Shown piece by piece: positions 1-5,921 of a stretch of DNA of 41,649 bases (positions are counted from its first letter, which is position 1; each line of letters opens with the position of its first letter). Origin of the DNA: Cellvibrionales bacterium (GTDB lineage: Bacteria; Pseudomonadota; Gammaproteobacteria; Pseudomonadales; JAHEIH01). Position numbers and translations under genes: made by a program. Location of the stretch: the NCBI GenBank assembly GCA_024639455.1, contig JAHEIH010000012.1:12194-53842 (forward strand), given 5' to 3'. The notes under the pieces are model-generated. The model saw only the letters and a list, made by a program, of their open reading frames with translations. It had not been told where the DNA came from and made no database searches.

Positions 1-2
1 TA

Positions 3-218
3 GAAACCATCGAGGAAATCGGCGGTGAAAACCGCGAGTACTTCATGGAAGCGGGCGGAGAACGCTACGAATACATTCCCTGCTTAAATGCAGAGCCCGT
101 GCATATTGAGATGATGCAGAATTTGATTACCACTCAGGCGAGCGACTGGCTGGGTGGTTTTAACGAGAATCCCGAGGCCACCGCACAGCGTGCAATAGCC
201 ATGGGTTCAAAAGCCTAA
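3..218 (+). CDS. hemH: Ferrochelatase, C-terminal end (partial)
   Basis: The window opens inside this gene; 71 residues and the stop are present. Ferrochelatase inserts ferrous iron into protoporphyrin IX, the last step of protoheme synthesis. The visible part has the family's C-terminal signature: an [12 protein letters not shown] segment followed by HIEMMQNLI, matching the EcHemH-type ending (YEYIPALNATPEHIEMM). The active-site His and Glu lie upstream of the window and cannot be checked. The TAA stop at 216-218 overlaps the stop codon of the convergent small gene. The identification rests on a short but very characteristic stretch. Confidence 0.93.
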   Translation, partial: ETIEEIGGENREYFMEAGGERYEYIPCLNAEPVHIEMMQNLITTQASDWLGGFNENPEATAQRAIAMGSKA

Positions 219-475
219 TCGAGCGTGAACCATTTGATGGGGAGTTGGCCGTCGTAACGGGCGAACAACTCACCCTCAAACACCTCAACGCGGCGCACCC
301 CTTGCAACGCGCTGTATTCATCGCGCTCGGCTAAGCGCTCAAGCACTTCTTCAGCCTTATCAGCGGCTACGTGAAAATAATAGATAGCGGTTTCTGTCAC
401 GGCTTGTGCAGTAAAGATTTCACTGCGAAAAGATCGGTGGGCGGTTTCCTTTGCATGTGCAACGCGCGTATTCAT
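215..475 (-). CDS. Small hypothetical protein, 86 aa
   Basis: I do not recognise this protein. The frame is open back to 511, but I place the start at the ATG at 473-475 ([10 protein letters not shown]), because AAGAGG sits about 4 bases upstream; the earlier ATG gives only 12 more residues and has no clear ribosome site. The product is soluble-looking with no signal peptide or membrane segment. It has a central beta-like stretch (AIYYFHVAA), a charged helix ([15 protein letters not shown]) and an aromatic C-terminus (IKWFTLD). It converges on hemH and the two stops share the tetramer CTAA. Function unknown; coding status is supported by the ribosome site and amphipathic composition. Confidence 0.6.
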   Translation of the reverse strand: MNTRVAHAKETAHRSFRSEIFTAQAVTETAIYYFHVAADKAEEVLERLAERDEYSALQGVRRVEVFEGELFARYDGQLPIKWFTLD

Positions 476-763
476 AGTGCCTCTTAGCGAATACCAATGA
501 ACAATGCCCAAAAAAGTAGAAAAGAAATCTTAAGCCGTCAAAATTTTAGCGTAAAAATGTTACAAGATGATTGCAAGGAGTAAACAGAGGAATGAAGAGT
601 GAGGGTAACCATCAAGCTATCCCCCACTCAAAGGCGCCCGGCGATACGGGCACATAGCCACTCGGCGTAAATTAAATATGGCTAAGAATTGAACAATAAA
701 CAAGCCATGCTTTAGACAGATAATTCATAAAAAACAGTAATTTTTTATGACATCAAGCTAAGA
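476..763. other. Intergenic region, no clear gene
   Basis: About 290 bases lie between the small unknown gene and the RMND1-like gene. It holds a possible 21-residue plus-strand reading frame at 592-657 with an AGAGGA ribosome site (see findings). Two hairpin-forming stretches overlap it: 598-631, where AGTGAGGG faces CCCCCACT, and 636-652, where GCCCG GCGATA CGGGC can fold. An AT-rich hairpin lies at 725-750 (TCATAAAAAA, six-base loop, TTTTTTATGA), just past the stop of the RMND1-like gene. It could act as a weak terminator for that gene but lacks a GC-rich stem. I see nothing else. Confidence 0.4.
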
Positions 764-1537
764 CTAATGCCCCGGCAACATGTATATCGCGATATCGACC
801 GCGATCAACAAAATAATAATCCATTCCAAAAACGCACTGTGCTTGTGTCGCTGCTCTTCCGCCAACATCCCTAGCATTTCATGGATGGTGGCCAGCTTGG
901 TATTTAAAATAGATAATCGAGCATTGATGTCTAGATACTTGCTCAATACGTTATAAAGGCCTTCTAATTCGGGGTATGACCAGAAAAACTCAGGCGTATC
1001 TAAGAGAGTAAATTGCCATGTGATATCGGTACTGGTATCGAAAAGGACGCCGCGCAACTTTGATAATTCTCGTCGACTCAAGGGCACTTTACCGGTACGA
1101 GCCAATTCTTTCGAGACATACATATTGGATTGAATCACATCGCGAGCGACCCCTTCAAAAAACTCCAGCTTGGTCTCTTGTGCAAAGGCGTGGCTGAGTG
1201 CGAGCCGAGTTAATGGATCGTCATTTGGCAAACTCAGCACATCATCTCGTACCTGAAAACTACCTTCATCGCTGAAGTGGTACTGGTACTTTTCAACGAC
1301 CACATCTACAGGATCTATCACGATGTCTTCAATGGCTTCTAACAAAGACTTCCGTTGGTCGTATCCAACACCCCATGTTACCAACACACCATAATCGAAG
1401 ACCCAGGCTTCACCTTGGGTAAAGCTGATCAGATAGGCATCGCGATAACGCACAGCAGACTGTTGCTCAATCAATACCGTATCAACACGCTCGCTATTAA
1501 GGCCACGACCTAACAAACTAATTTGAATTTCTTTCAC
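764..1537 (-). CDS. RMND1/DUF155 family membrane-anchored protein
   Basis: A 257-residue protein of the RMD1/RMND1/Sif2 (DUF155) family, which in eukaryotes includes mitochondrial proteins needed for translation; the bacterial role is not settled. Visible family traits are an N-terminal beta-rich half with GEAWVFDYGVLVTWGV, a central helical part with a TKLEFFEGVARDVIQSN segment, the LSRRELSKLRGVLFD stretch, a helical SKYLDINARLSILNTKL coil, and a single C-terminal membrane span (about residues 237-254). This matches the usual tail-anchored layout. The start is GTG at 1535-1537, with AAGGA upstream inside the preceding gene; the TGA of the GNAT-peptidase gene overlaps it as GTGA. Translational coupling with that gene is therefore likely. 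Confidence 0.85.
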   Translation of the reverse strand: MKEIQISLLGRGLNSERVDTVLIEQQSAVRYRDAYLISFTQGEAWVFDYGVLVTWGVGYDQRKSLLEAIEDIVIDPVDVVVEKYQYHFSDEGSFQVRDDVLSLPNDDPLTRLALSHAFAQETKLEFFEGVARDVIQSNMYVSKELARTGKVPLSRRELSKLRGVLFDTSTDITWQFTLLDTPEFFWSYPELEGLYNVLSKYLDINARLSILNTKLATIHEMLGMLAEEQRHKHSAFLEWIIILLIAVDIAIYMLPGH

Positions 1538-2646
1538 GCTCTTTTCCTTACTGCTACTGCAGTGCGCAGTCGAATGGCTCCAAAACTCACCATTTTGTCA
1601 AAATCTTCTCGCGCGATAGGCACATGCTGAGCATCGATGGCCAATTGATCCTCATCGAGGTCGGGGTCATGCAGATAAAAACAATGCTGGTCGGCGCCCG
1701 ATACAGCCACCCAATGAGGCGCCTTGCGGCCATCCAGTCGATACGTACTAATTAGAACAATCAGGGCAAACCCATTCTTAAGGCACTCGTCAATGTCCTG
1801 CACCGTGATAGCGTATTTGTGGATCTGCAGGCATTTCTTAACCGCTTCCGCCATGAATCCATCGTGCACAAGAGTCATCAACCGCTTTTTCGATTCGCTA
1901 CGCACACCGTCAACAAACAGGGCTGAATCGCTACTAATCCAAACCTCTGCAGCGAAACCACGCTTTTCGGCGGCCAAGGCCAAGCCTACAGGGTGCGTAC
2001 CACCCAGCCCTGTGGTCATGTATATAGTGGTCGCCTCGCGCCATATTGCCAGCTCATGGGCGGCGTCCATAATGACCTGATCGTCCTGATTGACCATCGC
2101 CATCAACAACGCCGCCGGGCCACAGGTAAATTCAGTGGTCTGTTGATACCAAGGCATCTGTGGGCGACTTTCATTGGCCAACGGTTTGACGATACGCTTC
2201 TGCATACGCAGCGCATCGCTGTGATCTTCGTAGTAATCCAAGTACTCGCCAAACACGCGGTAACCAAGTTTCTCGTATAACGCAATCGCAACATGGTTGG
2301 TTTTTGCCACCTCAAGGCGCATGTATAACCTGCCCTGAGCTACCGCGCGAGATTCAGCCTCAAGCAATAACGCCTTGCCAAGCCCTGTGCCGCGGGTGGA
2401 TTGATCCACGGCGATCGAATAAAGGCGGGCCAAACGCGTGCCGCGGTGACACCATATCAAGGCATAAGCGACGATCTTATCGGTACTATTACGTGCCACG
2501 ATAAGCAAACCTGTCGTGGCGGTAATCCAATGTTTGAAGCGACGACGGCTTAGTCGGTCATGGCTAAAGCAGGTTTTTTCAAGCTGCCACAGGGCATCGA
2601 CATCCGCCGGTTCGGCAAGACGAAAACGATAGGGAGACGCGTTCAA
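1534..2646 (-). CDS. GNAT acetyltransferase fused to C39-like cysteine peptidase
   Basis: A 370-residue two-domain protein. Residues 1-150 are a RimI-like GNAT N-acetyltransferase: the acetyl-CoA loop R85-G-T-G-L-G90 is present and is followed by the NHVAIALYEKLGY helix typical of the fold. Residues 165-360 are a C39-like papain-fold domain (Peptidase_C39-like, formerly DUF3335) with Cys175 in the TEFTCGPAAL motif, His311 in APHWVAV and Asp327 in LHDPD as a plausible catalytic triad. The fusion is known in marine gammaproteobacteria; its substrate is unknown, and my recollection is that it often sits near RimK-type ligases, none of which is seen here. The start is TTG at 2644-2646 without a good ribosome site; no in-frame ATG fits the domain boundary. 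Its stop overlaps the RMND1-like start. Confidence 0.85.
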   Translation of the reverse strand: MNASPYRFRLAEPADVDALWQLEKTCFSHDRLSRRRFKHWITATTGLLIVARNSTDKIVAYALIWCHRGTRLARLYSIAVDQSTRGTGLGKALLLEAESRAVAQGRLYMRLEVAKTNHVAIALYEKLGYRVFGEYLDYYEDHSDALRMQKRIVKPLANESRPQMPWYQQTTEFTCGPAALLMAMVNQDDQVIMDAAHELAIWREATTIYMTTGLGGTHPVGLALAAEKRGFAAEVWISSDSALFVDGVRSESKKRLMTLVHDGFMAEAVKKCLQIHKYAITVQDIDECLKNGFALIVLISTYRLDGRKAPHWVAVSGADQHCFYLHDPDLDEDQLAIDAQHVPIAREDFDKMVSFGAIRLRTAVAVRKRA

Positions 2647-2772
2647 ATGGGGGGCACTCAGCGAGGTGGTTCAATTTCGCGCAGTGTGCGCTTTTTAGGC
2701 AAAAGTACAAGCGATATTTTATGGCTTTAAACAATATTTTCTTATTAAATTTCGACCGCTTATAACTGATAT

Positions 2773-2806
2773 AAAGGCCGGCATGGCATCGACACCCACC
2801 GACCTT
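2773..2806 (-). terminator. Probable terminator after adenosine kinase
   Basis: On the minus strand AAGGTCGG pairs with CCGGCCTT (one G-T pair) around an 18-base loop, followed by a short T stretch. It begins just past the adenosine kinase stop. The U-tract is weak, so termination may be partial. The rest of 2647-2816 is AT-rich and probably holds the promoter of the GNAT-peptidase gene, but no convincing -35/-10 pair stands out. Confidence 0.5.
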
Positions 2807-2816
2807 CTTAAAAGAT

Positions 2817-3815
2817 TTAGGCCGGTTTCTGAAGCACGAGGCTTTGCAACGCCGCCTTGCTTAAGCGCGGGCCGTATTTGCCTACTACTTGCGCTGCACA
2901 GCGGTTGCCAAACGAGGCGGCCGCTTGTTTGTCGCCACTGGTGACCAATACAGACATAAAGGCGCCGGCAAACATATCGCCCGCGCCATTGGTATCGACG
3001 GCATCGGCGGGGAATCCCGCCACGTGCTCCACGCTATGCATATCACCCACTAAGGCACCATTGGCACCATCGGTAATCGCAAACGCGCTGCAGTGGTGCA
3101 GCAACGTATCGCCAGCCGCCTCGAGTGACTCGCACTGAGTAAAGGCCTTGGCTTCGTCGGCGTTGCAGAATATGAGATCGACACCAGCGCCAATCACTTG
3201 ACGGATGGCGGTTTCGAACACAGCTACGACGAAGGGGTCAGACAAACTTAATGCCACTTTTACGCCGTTGTCGCGGGCAAATTTCAACACGTCCAACACC
3301 ATATCGGTGCGTGGTTGGTCAGTTAACAAATAGCCTTCTAAGTAGAGCCAATGAGACGCAGCCAGCGCGTCAAAATCGACCTCGGCGAGCGAGTGGTTCA
3401 CACTGGCGCCCAAAAATGTATTCATCGTGCGATCGGCGTCAGGCGTCACCATCACCAGGCACTTACCGGTGATATCACCACTGGCACGAACATCGTGAAA
3501 GCGAATACCGGCGTCTTTTAGATCAGCGGCGAACAACGCGCCGTCGTCGTCGTCAGCAACGCGGCCACTAAAGGCCACACTAGCGCCGAACTCGGCGGCC
3601 GCCACAGCACTGTTACAGGCCGAACCGCCGCAGGCGCGGTCGATGTGCGAATGGTGTTTGATCAACGCACTCACCAATTCGTCTTGGCGTTGTTCGTCAA
3701 CCAGGGTCATTACCCCCTTGTCGATGCCATTAGCGGCGAGAAATTCTGGGGTCACACGGATCTCGGTGTCGACCAGGGCGGAGCCAATGGCGTAAATGTC
3801 GATAGTTTTGGTCAT
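2817..3815 (-). CDS. Adenosine kinase, PfkB/ribokinase family
   Basis: A 332-residue PfkB-family sugar/nucleoside kinase that most resembles bacterial adenosine kinases (adenosine + ATP to AMP + ADP, purine salvage). The N-terminal substrate-binding glycine motif GGSACNSA (residues 63-70) and the C-terminal anion-hole motif NGAGD with catalytic Asp280 are both present. The MTKTIDIYAIGSALVDTE start is typical. ATG at 3813-3815 is preceded by AAGGAG at good spacing. A TAGAAT -10-like hexamer lies at 3837-3842 on the minus strand. The gene is divergent from rfaH and followed by a probable terminator. PfkB substrate choice cannot be proven from motifs, so ribokinase-like activity on another nucleoside or sugar remains possible. 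Confidence 0.85.
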   Translation of the reverse strand: MTKTIDIYAIGSALVDTEIRVTPEFLAANGIDKGVMTLVDEQRQDELVSALIKHHSHIDRACGGSACNSAVAAAEFGASVAFSGRVADDDDGALFAADLKDAGIRFHDVRASGDITGKCLVMVTPDADRTMNTFLGASVNHSLAEVDFDALAASHWLYLEGYLLTDQPRTDMVLDVLKFARDNGVKVALSLSDPFVVAVFETAIRQVIGAGVDLIFCNADEAKAFTQCESLEAAGDTLLHHCSAFAITDGANGALVGDMHSVEHVAGFPADAVDTNGAGDMFAGAFMSVLVTSGDKQAAASFGNRCAAQVVGKYGPRLSKAALQSLVLQKPA

Positions 3816-3864
3816 GCTGTTCTCCTTGTTGAGGCTATTCTAGCCTACCCTGCGAGACTAAGCA

Positions 3865-3893
3865 TTGTTGAATGCACGATTGGTCGCTATCAT
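3865..3893 (+). promoter_or_regulatory. Candidate sigma-70 promoter for rfaH
   Basis: TTGTTG at 3865-3870 and TATCAT at 3888-3893 are separated by exactly 17 bases, giving a predicted transcript start near 3900 and a leader of about 17 bases before the rfaH ATG. The hexamers match sigma-70 consensus at most positions. Prediction only. Confidence 0.5.
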
Positions 3894-3916
3894 GCCGTTT
3901 CAATTAGGGAGTTTTT

Positions 3917-4420
3917 ATGTCCGACAATGCGCAATGGTTCCTGTTGCAAACAAAAGCCCGCGACGAACTGCGCGCGCTTGAGAATTTGCACAATCAAGGG
4001 ATCCACACCTACTGTCCGATGATCGAGGTCAGCAAAATTGTGCGCGGCAAACGCCAGCAACTTACCGAGGTGCTGTTTCCAGGCTACATCTTCGTTAAAC
4101 TTGATGAACAATCCCCTAGATTTACTAGCATTCGCTCCACCCGCGGCGTGGCAAAATTTGTGAGTTTTGGCAGCACCCCCAGCGTGGTTCCCAATGAACT
4201 GATCGCTTTGATCCAACAACAGTGCGATGCCGATGATACCGAGATCGTTAATAACGCACCGCAGCGTGGTGACATGGTGGAAATAACCGAGGGCGCCTTT
4301 AACGGGCTGCAGGCGGTATTTAGCCAACCCGACGGCGCGAAGCGCGCCATCGTGCTGGTTACGGTGATGAGTCAGCAAGTTCCGGTGAGCATCAGCAACC
4401 GAGACATAACCAAACGCTAA
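3917..4420 (+). CDS. rfaH: Transcription antiterminator RfaH
   Basis: A 167-residue NusG paralogue. RfaH binds RNA polymerase at ops sites and suppresses pausing and Rho termination in long operons for LPS core, capsule and exopolysaccharide, then recruits ribosomes. Features seen: W8-F-L-L-Q-T-K, ENLHNQGIHTYCPMIEV, the basic RGKRQ stretch and LFPGYIFVKL of the NGN domain, followed by a short KOW-like C-terminal domain (RGDMVEITEGAFNGLQAVF). The single YCP and LFPGY motifs favour RfaH over NusG, as does the lack of neighbouring secE/rplK. ATG is preceded by AGGGAG. It converges with a hexose-phosphate mutase gene that could feed the polysaccharides RfaH controls. I found no convincing ops element in the window. 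Confidence 0.92.
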   Translation: MSDNAQWFLLQTKARDELRALENLHNQGIHTYCPMIEVSKIVRGKRQQLTEVLFPGYIFVKLDEQSPRFTSIRSTRGVAKFVSFGSTPSVVPNELIALIQQQCDADDTEIVNNAPQRGDMVEITEGAFNGLQAVFSQPDGAKRAIVLVTVMSQQVPVSISNRDITKR

Positions 4421-5826
4421 GCGGCCTGCACCGCCGCCAAACACGCTTCACAAAGCGCTTTTGCGTGGTCAGCGTCAGTGGCTTCGGCGTAACAGCGCAA
4501 TTCGGGGGCATTCCCAGAAGGGCGTAAGTGAACGATATCGCCGTTGCTGAAAGTCACGCGATAACCATCGGTAATATCAACATTGGTGGGCTCACCACTG
4601 TTTGGCGCCATCACTACAGAGGCGTCGCGAATGCCTTCAACGAATTCTGCAATGAGGGCTTTGCTCTTTTCGGTAGCAAAGTTTTGGATGCGATCGCTGT
4701 GGGTAAAGCGCGTGGGCAAATCCACCAATAATTCTGACACCTTGCAACCGCGCTCGGCCGCTAAACCGAACACCGCCAGCATGGGTAAGATCGAGTCACG
4801 CGTAGGCAAGGCTTTCAAACGCTGGGCACCTTTTACGATATCGCTGCCCAACAGCACGCCGCCATTTGCTTCGTAACCCAACACAGCACTCCCCTCTGGC
4901 GCATGTTCCATACCCGCGATCACATAGGGTGAGCCGATTTTGGTGCGGATGCATTCTTCAAAGCAATGCGAATGTTCCAAAACGGTATTACTGCTAACCG
5001 GTGTCACCACATAGTTCGCCGCCAAGAATTTCGCTGTTAACACACCGACCACATCACCGCGCAGCCATTGGCCGTTTTCATCGCCAATCAACGGGCGGTC
5101 TGCATCACCATCTGTCGACACAATGGCATCAAATCCCACCTCACGCGCCCATTTCGCCGCCTGTTCAATATCCTCGGGGCGAACCGCTTCGGTATCGATG
5201 GGCACAAAGGTTTCAGTGCGCCCAAGTGCCACCACCTCAGCACCGAGTTGCTCGAAAATATCGACAATAATATCGCGCGCCACACTCGAGTGTTGGTAAA
5301 CGGCAATCTTTTTACCTGCTAGTGCACCCGCAAAAAAAGAGGTGTAACGGGCAATAAAGCTATTCAATGCCACCGGGTCCGCAACGGGCAAGGCGGGTAA
5401 TGCCATGTTCGACGGAATTTCCACCAGCTGATGCAGCATTGCGGTTTCGTCGCGCTTGCTGATTTCACCTTCACGACGGTAAAACTTGATACCGTTGCGA
5501 TCAAATGGAATATGGCTACCCGTAATCACAATGGCAGGCACGTTTTGCAATGCGGCATAATAGGCAATGGCTGGGGTTGGAAGCGCACCCACGTAATCCA
5601 CATGAACACCCAAATCACACATGGCCGCCATACAAGCTTGTGTCATCTGCGGGCTACTAGGGCGCAAGTCATGACCGATGACAACACGGTCACCCTCACC
5701 CGCCGCACGCCAAAAAGCGGCGGCATAGGCATAACACACTTCATTAGTTAACTCTTCCACCAAGCCACGTACACCGCTGGTGCCAAACTTTACTGGGCTT
5801 TCCGATAAGACAAAAACAGATGACAT
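4417..5826 (-). CDS. Phosphomannomutase/phosphoglucomutase-family enzyme
   Basis: A 469-residue alpha-D-phosphohexomutase interconverting hexose 1- and 6-phosphates for nucleotide-sugar synthesis. The phosphoserine loop is T-G-S104-H-I-P, with Ile where most family members have Asn, a variant known in one proteobacterial phosphomannomutase subgroup. The Mg-binding loop is D239-G-D-A-D-R244, the sugar-binding loop is GYEANGG (317-323), and the phosphate-binding RPSGNAPELR motif is near the C-terminus. I place the start at ATG 5824-5826 (MSSVFVLSES), preceded by AAGGATT; the longer frame adds 17 residues that do not look like the family. Its TAG stop overlaps the rfaH stop on the other strand. 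Mannose versus glucose versus glucosamine preference cannot be decided. Confidence 0.88.
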   Translation of the reverse strand: MSSVFVLSESPVKFGTSGVRGLVEELTNEVCYAYAAAFWRAAGEGDRVVIGHDLRPSSPQMTQACMAAMCDLGVHVDYVGALPTPAIAYYAALQNVPAIVITGSHIPFDRNGIKFYRREGEISKRDETAMLHQLVEIPSNMALPALPVADPVALNSFIARYTSFFAGALAGKKIAVYQHSSVARDIIVDIFEQLGAEVVALGRTETFVPIDTEAVRPEDIEQAAKWAREVGFDAIVSTDGDADRPLIGDENGQWLRGDVVGVLTAKFLAANYVVTPVSSNTVLEHSHCFEECIRTKIGSPYVIAGMEHAPEGSAVLGYEANGGVLLGSDIVKGAQRLKALPTRDSILPMLAVFGLAAERGCKVSELLVDLPTRFTHSDRIQNFATEKSKALIAEFVEGIRDASVVMAPNSGEPTNVDITDGYRVTFSNGDIVHLRPSGNAPELRCYAEATDADHAKALCEACLAAVQAA

Positions 5827-5875
5827 GCAGGTAATCCTTAACGCGGCTCGCTGAAACGGGTAAAAAGTATGTGAC

Positions 5876-5906
5876 AAAAAAAAATCCCCTGCAAGGCGAG
5901 GGATTT
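5876..5906 (-). terminator. Rho-independent terminator after the Ig-domain lipoprotein gene
   Basis: On the minus strand AAATCCC pairs with GGGATTT around an 11-base loop and is followed by nine T residues (the A-run at 5876-5884). It lies between the lipoprotein stop and the mutase start, so it separates the two minus-strand units. Confidence 0.8.
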
Positions 5907-5921
5907 CTATAAGACAAAGCC

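Noticed and set aside
725-750. 10-bp AT hairpin as a firm terminator for the RMND1-like gene
   Set aside because: The stem is nearly all A-T and would be unstable; kept only as a note in the intergenic entry.
3890-4444. Long open frame (184 codons) antisense to rfaH
   Set aside because: It lies almost wholly over rfaH, has no ribosome site and a composition typical of a shadow frame (many Ala, His, Leu).
3865-5900. ops element for RfaH near the sugar mutase
   Set aside because: No GGCGGTAG-type motif was seen upstream of any gene in the window.
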